DNA of 5,531 nt from Chitinophagaceae bacterium (GTDB lineage Bacteria > Bacteroidota > Bacteroidia > Chitinophagales > Chitinophagaceae): contig CANFLJ010000149.1 in the NCBI GenBank assembly GCA_947447815.1, positions 1 through 5,531 of the forward strand, in the 5' to 3' direction. Both the position numbers and the translations under genes were made by a program. The notes beneath the pieces are model-generated. The model saw only the letters and a program-made list of their open reading frames with translations, was not told the origin of the DNA and ran no database searches. Shown here in pieces: positions 1 to 5,531 of this stretch (positions are counted from its first letter, which is position 1; each line of letters begins with the position of its first letter).

Positions 1-843
1 AATGGAAATAGTGCCAATGTAGTAAGCTGGACAGTAACGCCTAATGATAGTATTGCCATTGAAAAGGCTGGTGCTTATGCTACCTTCTACTTTACTACTC
101 CTGGTACTTATACAGTAGTGGCTTCTGCCAATAGTAAACAAGCGAGCTATGAAGTAAAGGTGATCAATAAAACCTATAATAATACTGGTAGTAGTTTTGG
201 TATTACAGCTTCGAAAATTGTAGGTGTTTCGTTGAATCAATGGGTTTACTTTAAAGTGAATAATGCTAATTCCAATAATATTGCCTGGTCTGCAAGTGGT
301 GGTAATGCTTTTATAAACAAAGCAGCAGATAATCAATCAGCATATGTAAGTTTTTCGAGTGGAACGGCTTGTACTATAAATGTATCGGATACATTTAACA
401 CTCAAAGCAGGACTATATGGATAAACGATTCTACTACTAATGCTTCGGTGTTAACTGTTCCTTTTATTTTTAGTGATAAGCTACTTATTACACCTTCTGT
501 AAGTACTGATTCGTCAGGGAATAAATCCTTGATACTATCTACTAAAACTACCTATAACTATCAAAGTAATACCGATCAGATTATCAATCTTACTACTGCA
601 AAAAATGGTCATTATACAGTAAGTTTTGGAGGAGTGAATATGGCTGCTAAGCCTCAGGCAAATGCACTACCTGCAACCTGCATCAATATGTTTCAAAACA
701 TGACTGCAGGAACTTATCCCTTTACGGTAGATTATGGTAATGAGACTTTAAGTGGAAGTATTACGCTTAGTCAGGCTGGTGTGTTTACTTTCAACTGGGT
801 AGCTAATAACTACGTTTCTATTTATCCCTTAACTGTTCAATAA
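1..843 (+). CDS. Secreted/surface protein with tandem Ig/PKD-like modules (3' part only)
   Basis: The reading frame is open from base 1 to the TAA at 841-843, so the window shows only the C-terminal 280 residues. The GTG at 118 lies inside the frame and is not a real start. The protein is rich in Asn, Ser and Thr with alternating hydrophobic residues, as in beta-sandwich modules. Two stretches align as an internal repeat: residues about 3-56 (a VSWTV strand, then PGTYTVVAS and YEVKVIN) and 90-143 (IAWSASGG, then ACTINVS and RTIWIND). This is the Trp-strand/GTYT pattern of PKD and Ig-like domains. Residues about 158-280 form a third, divergent beta-rich segment ending in PLTVQ. No obvious type IX secretion C-terminal signal is visible, and the export signal would be at the missing N-terminus. 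It ends 5 bases before the sigma factor gene, so the two are probably co-transcribed. Surface location and adhesive or partner role are inferences; the exact family is not recognised. Confidence 0.75.
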   Translation, partial: NGNSANVVSWTVTPNDSIAIEKAGAYATFYFTTPGTYTVVASANSKQASYEVKVINKTYNNTGSSFGITASKIVGVSLNQWVYFKVNNANSNNIAWSASGGNAFINKAADNQSAYVSFSSGTACTINVSDTFNTQSRTIWINDSTTNASVLTVPFIFSDKLLITPSVSTDSSGNKSLILSTKTTYNYQSNTDQIINLTTAKNGHYTVSFGGVNMAAKPQANALPATCINMFQNMTAGTYPFTVDYGNETLSGSITLSQAGVFTFNWVANNYVSIYPLTVQ

Positions 844-848
844 TAACC

Positions 849-1403
849 TTGGCAGAAGACCTTCACATATTACTGAAAGGCTGTATAGAATACAACCGAA
901 TGAGTCAGGAAAAATTGTACCGACAATTTTATCCTGCTTTATTTGTTTTGTGCAATAAGTTTTTTGATGATGAGCAGGATATCATTACAGCACTGAATAA
1001 TGGTATGATGAAGGTGTTTAATAACATAGAAAAGTTTGATGCTAAAAAAGGAGATTTAGCAGGATGGATATATGTAGTAGTTCGTAATGCTGCAATATCG
1101 CATGTAAGAGAAAAACGAAAGCAGGTAGTAACGCAGGAAATAACGTCTGATCTACAAATTGAAAGTAGTATTAATCCTTTTAAAGATGTTCCAAATGAAA
1201 CCGTCATTCATTTCTTGAATACGTTGAGTACTACAACCAGGGCCGTGTTTAATTTGTTTTATATAGAAGGCTATTTAATAAAAGAGATTGCAGTGAATCT
1301 GGACATGAAAGAAGGAACGGTGAAATGGCATTTGAATGAAGGGAGAAATAAACTAAAGCTAACATTTAATAATTCCGTAAACAGTAAAGTTTATGCACAA
1401 TAA
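849..1403 (+). CDS. ECF-type RNA polymerase sigma-70 factor
   Basis: This 184-residue protein has the size and two-domain layout of extracytoplasmic-function sigma factors, which direct RNA polymerase to a small regulon. Region 2 (core binding and -10 recognition) covers about residues 21-90, with LYRQFYPALF, then DEQDIITALNNGMMKVF and the GWIYVVVRNAAISHVREKRK helix. Region 4 (-35 recognition) covers about 118-170, with LSTTTRAVFNLFYIEGYLIKEIA and the helix-turn-helix end EGTVKWHLNEGRNKLK. The start is chosen as TTG at 849 because residues 7-17 (ILLKGCIEYNR) match the conserved N-terminal lead of this family; the first ATG (900) would delete it. There is no clear Shine-Dalgarno sequence, and the start is 5 bases past the previous stop, so coupling to upstream translation is likely. 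Its 3' end overlaps the next gene by 11 bases, and that gene's product is the probable anti-sigma partner. The sigma call is firm; the regulon is unknown. Confidence 0.94.
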   Translation: MAEDLHILLKGCIEYNRMSQEKLYRQFYPALFVLCNKFFDDEQDIITALNNGMMKVFNNIEKFDAKKGDLAGWIYVVVRNAAISHVREKRKQVVTQEITSDLQIESSINPFKDVPNETVIHFLNTLSTTTRAVFNLFYIEGYLIKEIAVNLDMKEGTVKWHLNEGRNKLKLTFNNSVNSKVYAQ

Positions 1404-3012
1404 TATTGATAACAACAAGGGGGGGAGTGTAGAAGAATCTGCTCCTTTTATTCCTTTTGAAACAGCATGGGCCAGCATAAAGCCTGTGCTTGATAAAGAG
1501 GAAGAGCGTAGAAAAAAGAAGAAGAGAAGATTCATTATTTTCTGGTTCTTCCTTATAGGCCTTGCTATTGGGTGGGGGGTAGTATTTGTAAGCAGCAAAA
1601 ATGTTTTCTATTCCTCTGAAAAGCCAGGCATCAGCAATGGCAGCAATAAGAAGGCTTACCTTAATACTAATCATTCCGAAACAACCGGTAAAACACTGAA
1701 TCATGACAGTTCTTCTACCAATAAAGCTATAGATAATTCAACACAAAACGGCGATATAAACAATGCTGCAACAGAAGAGCAAGTACAAAGTAATAATAAT
1801 CAAACTGTAGATAAAAACGCTAGTCAACTTAAAGCTACTGTAAATAAGTCAGCCAATAAGGAGCAGTCTGTTGGTGCAAAAAACATTGCCTTAAATAAAA
1901 TTAAAAAGGCTATAAAAAATACTCCTGATAAATTGATTGTTAAGAGTAATAAAGATGAAAATAATACGGAATTATCAAAGGCTAATCATGGAGTAAGTAT
2001 TAGTAAACAGACTATGCATAAAGTTGCGGTAGCTAAAACATCTATAAAGGCTTCTGCTAAATTGAATGTAGATAAGGATAATATTACTGCAAAACAAAAA
2101 GGCCAAAATGATCTGTCGATAACTGCCTCTAAAATTGCCAAAAATAATGCTACACAACTAGGTGTAGATATGGATAGTAATACAGTAAATAAATATACTA
2201 ATTCATTAGCTGATAATACTTCCCATATTGAAGCATCGAAAATTGCATCTACAGATTCTATTGCTACTATTGTTAAAATAGATTCGAATAAACTGGTAGT
2301 AGATTCGAATAAAAAAACTATTGCTAAAAAAGCTACAATAGATAACAAAAATAAATCCAAAAAGCCAATGGCGATAAGCTATGGTTTACAGTTTAATGTT
2401 CCATTTGGAGAAGGAGTCAATAATACGGATATCAATAGTCGTAGTCAACCTCTTGCTGTATTAATTCCGAGTATATGGGTGCGTAAAAACTTTGGGAGCA
2501 AACATAGTCTGTCATTTATGATTAATCCTTATTCATCATTTTATTTAAACAATAATGCCGTAACTGATTCCAGTTTTTATACTGTAACAATGATACAAGG
2601 GTCGAGAATTAGTAATGGTCCTGAGATTATAAAGTTCAAGGAATCAAATGCCTTTAATAAAGTGATTTCTATTGAAGCAACGCTTTTATATAATTACCAG
2701 TTAAGTTCTGCTTTTAAAGTTGGGTTAGGTATCAGTAATAACTGGATTCAAGGAGCACTGATGCAAAATAAGGTAGTTAAAAATTATAGTACAGTTACCA
2801 AGGATAGTTTGTATGGCATAGACCATGGCAGTAAGGAGTGGGGTTTTACCAATTCAACTTTTATGTTGGGTAAATTTGAAGTTCAATATCAATATAAAAA
2901 GCTGGCTATCGGGCTTAGTTTAAGTACTCTTTTGGGTAATCTTTTTATTGATAAGATAAAGAATGAGGCTACCCTTAATAAGAATTTATTTCTGCAGTGG
3001 ACCATTAAGTAA
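1393..3012 (+). CDS. Probable dual membrane-spanning anti-sigma factor (Dma-like), C-terminal beta-barrel
   Basis: The 539-residue product has four visible parts. Residues 1-46 are cytosolic, with an amphipathic stretch around FETAWASIKPVLDKEEE and a basic KKKKRR stop. Residues 47-66 (FIIFWFFLIGLAIGWGVVFV) are one inner-membrane helix, with the positive-inside rule placing the N-terminus in the cytosol. Residues about 67-325 are a low-complexity Asn/Lys/Ser/Thr linker with short degenerate repeats (ASKIAKNN, ASKIASTD, DSNK twice). Residues about 326-539 alternate polar and hydrophobic residues with Tyr/Phe/Trp girdles (SYGLQFNVPF, HSLSFMINPYSSFYL, LLYNYQL, KLAIGLSLS, LFLQWTIK), as in small outer-membrane barrels. 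In Bacteroidota, genes of this plan next to ECF sigma genes have been described as Dma anti-sigma factors spanning both membranes. The 11-base overlap with the sigma gene supports pairing in a fixed ratio. Sigma binding is inferred, not shown; the alternative is a generic outer-membrane barrel protein. The ATG at 1393 is the only Met before residue 208. Confidence 0.8.
   Translation: MHNNIDNNKGGSVEESAPFIPFETAWASIKPVLDKEEERRKKKKRRFIIFWFFLIGLAIGWGVVFVSSKNVFYSSEKPGISNGSNKKAYLNTNHSETTGKTLNHDSSSTNKAIDNSTQNGDINNAATEEQVQSNNNQTVDKNASQLKATVNKSANKEQSVGAKNIALNKIKKAIKNTPDKLIVKSNKDENNTELSKANHGVSISKQTMHKVAVAKTSIKASAKLNVDKDNITAKQKGQNDLSITASKIAKNNATQLGVDMDSNTVNKYTNSLADNTSHIEASKIASTDSIATIVKIDSNKLVVDSNKKTIAKKATIDNKNKSKKPMAISYGLQFNVPFGEGVNNTDINSRSQPLAVLIPSIWVRKNFGSKHSLSFMINPYSSFYLNNNAVTDSSFYTVTMIQGSRISNGPEIIKFKESNAFNKVISIEATLLYNYQLSSAFKVGLGISNNWIQGALMQNKVVKNYSTVTKDSLYGIDHGSKEWGFTNSTFMLGKFEVQYQYKKLAIGLSLSTLLGNLFIDKIKNEATLNKNLFLQWTIK
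1419..1425 (+). repeat. 7-G homopolymer near the start of the Dma-like gene
   Basis: Seven consecutive G cover the end of codon 9 and codons 10-11 (AAG GGG GGG) in an otherwise A/T-rich gene. A second run of six G lies at 1574-1579, inside the codons for the membrane helix (GGG TGG GGG GTA). Slippage by one base in either run would shift the frame before the linker and barrel and remove the outer-membrane half of the protein. Whether the runs vary in length is unknown; seven bases is short for a classical contingency tract. Confidence 0.35.
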
Positions 3013-3129
3013 GTCTGAGGTATTAAGTTGTACGTTTTAAGTAAACAGCCAATACAAATTCATACAGCTTCTTAATTAGTAAAAGTTCTATAGCAATAAA
3101 TTTTGAATTTTATTTATTCAGATTATTTT
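3013..3129. other. Intergenic stretch without a recognised gene
   Basis: This A/T-rich stretch follows the Dma-like gene. I see no coding frame with a plausible start or protein pattern on either strand, and no RNA gene. An A/T-only imperfect hairpin (AATAAATT at 3095-3102 with AATTTTATT at 3106-3114) is present but has no G/C pairs, so it is unlikely to be a strong terminator. Confidence 0.6.
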
Positions 3130-3159
3130 GGGTTGACGGTGAATGCGACCCTGTATTTG
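3127..3159 (+). promoter_or_regulatory. Candidate Bacteroidota promoter A for the riboswitch/btuB-like transcript
   Basis: TTTG at 3127-3130 matches the -33 element, and TGTATTTG at 3152-3159 matches the -7 element TAnnTTTG with one mismatch. The spacer is 21 bases, within the usual range for the primary sigma factor of this phylum. Transcription would start near 3166 and include the whole aptamer. Such elements are weak signals in A/T-rich DNA. Confidence 0.33.
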
Positions 3160-3161
3160 TT
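3130..3161 (+). terminator. Candidate intrinsic terminator of the sigma/anti-sigma unit
   Basis: GGGTTG (3130-3135) can pair with CGACCC (3146-3151), giving six pairs, one of them G-U, around a 10-base loop. The U-rich run TGTATTTGTTT follows directly. The stem is short and the loop fairly large, and it sits 117 bases past the stop codon at 3012, so it is only a moderate candidate. The same bases also overlap a promoter-like pair of elements (3127-3159), and the two readings may exclude each other. Confidence 0.4.
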
Positions 3162-3184
3162 TAAGTATTGAATGTATCAAATAC

Positions 3185-3216
3185 TTTATTTATCAACAGG
3201 GATAGGATAACTTTTG
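3185..3216 (+). promoter_or_regulatory. Candidate Bacteroidota promoter B, closer to the riboswitch
   Basis: TTTA at 3185-3188 resembles the -33 element with one mismatch. TAACTTTTG at 3208-3216 resembles the -7 element TAnnTTTG with one extra base, after a 19-base spacer. The transcript would start near 3222-3225, about 30 bases before the P1 stem of the riboswitch, which is a sensible leader length. It competes with candidate A, and neither is certain. Confidence 0.27.
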
Positions 3217-3251
3217 TTTTACAATAAACGTCATGGTATTGCTAATCCTAT

Positions 3252-3510
3252 ACATTTGCCATGTTCTTGGTTTCCATTTCATAATGGAATTAAAAGGGAA
3301 ATCCGGTGTGATTCCGGTGCTATCCCCGTAGCTGTAAAGTTGTATTCGTGAATCGAGAGTCGTGAACGTGAGTTATTACTCAAATTTTTACGCCTTAAGG
3401 CTAACGAAAAGACTGATGAAAATACGCCACTTTTAATGTATGTGAAAGCTGCATTATTGGGAAGGCTTCATCAGTTGCAATAAGCCAGAAGACCTGCCCG
3501 GAACAAATGT
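3252..3510 (+). promoter_or_regulatory. Cobalamin (vitamin B12) riboswitch aptamer
   Basis: The conserved blocks appear in order. The closing stem P1 pairs ACATTT (3252-3257) with AAATGT (3505-3510), continued by GTTCT.GG (3263-3270) with CC.GGAAC (3497-3504). A side hairpin pairs TTCCATT (3272-3278) with AATGGAA (3283-3289). The core follows: GGGAA at 3296-3300, CCGG (3303-3306) with CCGG (3314-3317), GGTG and TCCGGTGC, then CCCCGTAGCTGT at 3324-3335. An outer helix pairs CTGATGAA (3413-3420) with TTCATCAG (3467-3474) and encloses the GCCAC...GGGAAGGC element. The B12 box AAGCCAGAAGACCTGCC is at 3482-3498. This family binds cobalamins and usually lowers expression of B12 uptake or synthesis genes when B12 is plentiful. 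It precedes a TonB-dependent receptor, the commonest target of this class in Gram-negative bacteria. The class is certain; which cobalamin form it prefers cannot be read here. Confidence 0.96.
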
Positions 3511-3557
3511 TTCATTCACGGCTTTCGGGTTGAAAAGCAAGGGTGCTATAAATGCTT

Positions 3558-3595
3558 CTGCAGGTGCGTTTATATTATTCTGTAGTCTTCTTTTT
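3558..3595 (+). terminator. Possible riboswitch-controlled terminator hairpin
   Basis: CTGCAG (3558-3563) can pair with CTGTAG (3580-3585), six pairs with one G-U, around a 16-base loop, followed by the U-rich run TCTTCTTTTT (3586-3595). It lies 47 bases past the aptamer. Parts of it are complementary to the B12 box: GCAGGT (3560-3565) to ACCTGC (3492-3497), and GTCTTCT (3585-3591) to AGAAGAC (3487-3493). That fits an expression platform in which the unliganded B12 box blocks the terminator. The stem is short, so the strength of termination is uncertain. Confidence 0.38.
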
Positions 3596-3600
3596 CCGCA

Positions 3601-3637
3601 AGCTCATTGTTAACCAATTAATTAAATACAATGAGTT
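3601..3637 (+). promoter_or_regulatory. Hairpin that can bury the start codon of the btuB-like gene
   Basis: AGCTCATTG (3601-3609) can pair with CAATGAGTT (3629-3637), nine pairs with one G-U, around a 19-base A/T-rich loop. The ATG at 3631-3633 lies wholly inside the right arm. No Shine-Dalgarno sequence is visible in the loop, so access to the start codon and its A/T-rich leader would set translation. This is a plausible translational platform for the cobalamin riboswitch, either in place of or together with the terminator-like hairpin upstream. Confidence 0.42.
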
Positions 3638-5511
3638 CAAAAATTAAATCACTCATCATTGCAACAATTGCCTGTACGGCAATCAACGCACAAACTGATA
3701 CCAGCGCTAAGGTATTGGACGAAGTAGTAGTAACTGCCAATAAGATTGCGCAGAAACAAAGCACTACCGGTAAAGTAATTTCTGTAATTAATAAAGCAGA
3801 AATCAGTAGGAGTCAAGGTAAGACATTAGGACAGTTATTGAATGATCAGGTAGGACTGGTTGTGAATGGCGCATTAAATACCAGTGGGTCAGTTCAAAGA
3901 GTATATACCCGTGGTGCGGGAAGTGGTATGACGCTGATACTTGTAGATGGAATTCCTGCTTATGATCCTTCGGACATCGATAATAATTTTGACTTGAATT
4001 TTATCCCTTTATCCAGCATCGAAAGAATAGAAATATGCAAAGGTGCTCAGTCTACCTTGTATGGTAGTGATGCTATAGGAGGGGTTATTAATATTATTAC
4101 AACAAAGAATCTTCCTTCCAGAAAAATCAATACGGATGTTACACTTGCTGCTGGCAGTTTTGGTACTGCTAAGGCAGCAGTAAATGTATATGGTACGGTT
4201 AATAAATTCACTTATGATTTAGCCGCTGCTGGATTTAAAACGGATGGGTTTTCTTCGGCTTTTGATAGTAGTGGAAAGAAGAACTTTGATAATGATGGTT
4301 CTAAAATTGGTTCGGTAAATGCGAGTATTAAATATCAACGGAATAATCAACTTAGCGTAAAAGCATTTGGAAAGATAAGTTCTTATAATGCTGATATTGA
4401 CTATAGTGCTTTTGTGGATAATGCAGACAAAATTAACAATCAGACCAAAGTAGCAGGAGTATCTTTTTCGTTGAAGAAGAATAATCTGCAAGAGAATGGA
4501 TACTATCAATATAGTACTACCAGCCGACATTATGAATTGCTGCCTGGAGGTACCAATGATTATCAATCCATTAATCAGACTGCTGAATACTATGCCAGTT
4601 TTAAACTGATTAAGAACATTTCTATGCTGGCGGGAGGAGAATATAGATATAGCTCGATGAATAGTCTTTATCACGATCCTACCTGGGGTGATAGTCCTTT
4701 TAGTGATACAGCCTTCAAACAATACTCTGCATACTCTTCGCTGATGTATAAGAGCGATAAACTAAATATTGAACTGGGAGGTAGGTATAACAACCATTCC
4801 CGTTATGGCAACAACTATACGTACACCTTTAATCCATCCTATAAGTTCAATAATGAGTGGAGGATATTTGGTAGTATAGCTACTGCTTTTAAAGCCCCAA
4901 GTTTATATCAGTTATTTGATCAATGGTCTGGTAATAAAGATTTAAAACCACAAAAGAGTACTACTTATGAAGCAGGTATTCAGCATTCTCTGGATGACTT
5001 ACAACAAAGAGTGGTTGTATTTTATAGAAATATAGAAGATGGAATTGACTACAATTATGGAACATATGCATACTTCAATTACAATACGCAGAAAGTAACC
5101 GGGTTGGAATATGAAGTAAACTATAAACCATCTGATGTGCTTTCTATTACGGCTAATTATACATTTTTATCTCCTCAGGAATCTAAGTTGAGTAGCCTTA
5201 CTTCGAAAGATACTTCATATGATTATTCATTAAAAATTCCTGCGCATAGTTTTAATTTAACGGCAGGCTTCACTTTAAATGATCATTTGTATTTCAGAAT
5301 GGGAACAAAATATGTTTCTACCCGATATGATTTTGGTGGGTATACATTATCTTCCTATATGCTGGTAAATGCATATGCCGAATATAAGTTTAATGCTAAA
5401 GTTAAACTGTTTGCTGATTTTCAGAATATGGGTAATGTGCCATTTTTTGATACAAGGGGGTACAACTCCTTGCCAAGATATTTTATGGGAGGGGTTTTGC
5501 TCAAGTTTTAG
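3631..5511 (+). CDS. btuB: TonB-dependent outer-membrane receptor, probable cobalamin transporter (BtuB-like)
   Basis: The 626-residue product imports a large cargo, probably cobalamin or a related corrinoid, across the outer membrane using energy from TonB-ExbBD. Residues 1-20 are a signal peptide (basic MSSKIK, hydrophobic LIIATIACTA, likely cut after INA). The TonB box DEVVVTAN is at 30-37. The plug domain covers about 46-158, with VYTRGAGSGMTLILVDGIP (91-109) and the conserved end IERIEICKGAQSTLYGSDAI (130-149) followed by GGVINIIT. The rest, about 165-626, is the 22-strand barrel, ending in the typical GGVLLKF with a terminal Phe. The length fits BtuB (about 600) and not the much larger SusC-type receptors, and there is no N-terminal carboxypeptidase-like domain. 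The B12 riboswitch directly upstream is the main reason for the substrate call; family membership alone would not separate it from siderophore receptors. The start is ATG at 3631, with no Shine-Dalgarno sequence but an A/T-rich leader usual for this phylum. Cys136 in the plug motif is unusual. Confidence 0.92.
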   Translation: MSSKIKSLIIATIACTAINAQTDTSAKVLDEVVVTANKIAQKQSTTGKVISVINKAEISRSQGKTLGQLLNDQVGLVVNGALNTSGSVQRVYTRGAGSGMTLILVDGIPAYDPSDIDNNFDLNFIPLSSIERIEICKGAQSTLYGSDAIGGVINIITTKNLPSRKINTDVTLAAGSFGTAKAAVNVYGTVNKFTYDLAAAGFKTDGFSSAFDSSGKKNFDNDGSKIGSVNASIKYQRNNQLSVKAFGKISSYNADIDYSAFVDNADKINNQTKVAGVSFSLKKNNLQENGYYQYSTTSRHYELLPGGTNDYQSINQTAEYYASFKLIKNISMLAGGEYRYSSMNSLYHDPTWGDSPFSDTAFKQYSAYSSLMYKSDKLNIELGGRYNNHSRYGNNYTYTFNPSYKFNNEWRIFGSIATAFKAPSLYQLFDQWSGNKDLKPQKSTTYEAGIQHSLDDLQQRVVVFYRNIEDGIDYNYGTYAYFNYNTQKVTGLEYEVNYKPSDVLSITANYTFLSPQESKLSSLTSKDTSYDYSLKIPAHSFNLTAGFTLNDHLYFRMGTKYVSTRYDFGGYTLSSYMLVNAYAEYKFNAKVKLFADFQNMGNVPFFDTRGYNSLPRYFMGGVLLKF

Positions 5512-5531
5512 AATTACCGGTTATTTTAACT

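Noticed and set aside
118..120. GTG as a start codon for the Ig-like gene
   Set aside because: The frame is open to base 1 and residues before 118 continue the same beta-rich repeat module, so the gene begins upstream of the window.
1359..2360. Open frames on the minus strand across the sigma/anti-sigma genes
   Set aside because: They lie opposite well-supported genes, have compositions that mirror low-complexity codons of the + strand, and show no domain pattern.
3163..3186. Inverted repeat AAGTATTG / CAAATACTT as a terminator or operator
   Set aside because: The stem is almost all A/T with a bulge, and A/T-rich intergenic DNA yields such repeats by chance; it could be a minor leader hairpin but I cannot support a role.
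3251..3258. TACATTTG, a perfect match to the -7 element TAnnTTTG
   Set aside because: No -33 TTTG lies at the right distance, and a start near 3265 would remove the 5' strand of riboswitch stem P1, which this motif forms.
3535..3557. Hairpin AAGCA / TGCTT after the aptamer
   Set aside because: Only five pairs around a 13-base loop and no U-rich tail; too weak to call separately from the expression platform.
4219..4722. A 167-codon open frame on the minus strand within the receptor gene
   Set aside because: It lies wholly opposite the conserved barrel coding sequence and its Ile/Ser/Arg-rich translation shows no recognisable protein features.
5512..5531. ACCGGT palindrome and T-rich run after the receptor gene as a terminator
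   Set aside because: A 6-base palindrome cannot form a loop-bearing stem, and only 20 bases are visible, so nothing can be concluded.

Overview
The window looks like a piece of a low-GC Bacteroidota chromosome, most likely from the Chitinophagaceae or a neighbouring group. This is an inference from several signs: an ECF sigma gene overlapping a gene for a membrane-anchored beta-barrel protein, a secreted Ig/PKD-like protein, A/T-rich start regions without clear Shine-Dalgarno sequences, TTTG/TAnnTTTG-like promoter elements, and a TonB-dependent receptor ending in Phe. All four coding regions are on the + strand, in two transcription units.

Unit 1 (1-3012) is compact. It starts with the C-terminal 280 residues of a large beta-rich protein made of tandem Ig/PKD-like modules; its N-terminus lies outside the window. 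Five bases later comes a 184-residue ECF-type sigma-70 factor that probably starts with TTG. Its last 11 bases overlap the start of a 539-residue protein with a short charged cytosolic N-terminus, one inner-membrane helix, about 260 residues of Asn/Lys/Ser-rich linker, and a C-terminal beta-barrel-like domain. That layout matches the dual membrane-spanning anti-sigma factors (Dma type) described in Bacteroides. The simplest reading is a cell-envelope stress or surface-sensing switch: the barrel sits in the outer membrane, the linker crosses the periplasm, and the cytosolic end controls the sigma factor. The Ig-like protein may be a surface partner or cargo.

The gap at 3013-3630 holds no gene but much regulation: a possible terminator for unit 1, two weak promoter candidates, and a full cobalamin riboswitch (aptamer 3252-3510) with all the main conserved blocks. 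Downstream of the aptamer I can trace a hairpin followed by a U-rich run, segments complementary to the B12 box, and a hairpin that buries the start codon of the next gene.

Unit 2 (3631-5511) is a 626-residue BtuB-like TonB-dependent receptor, whose likely cargo, given the riboswitch, is cobalamin or another corrinoid. High intracellular B12 would switch it off. Only 20 bases follow its stop codon, so any co-transcribed cobalamin genes lie outside the window.
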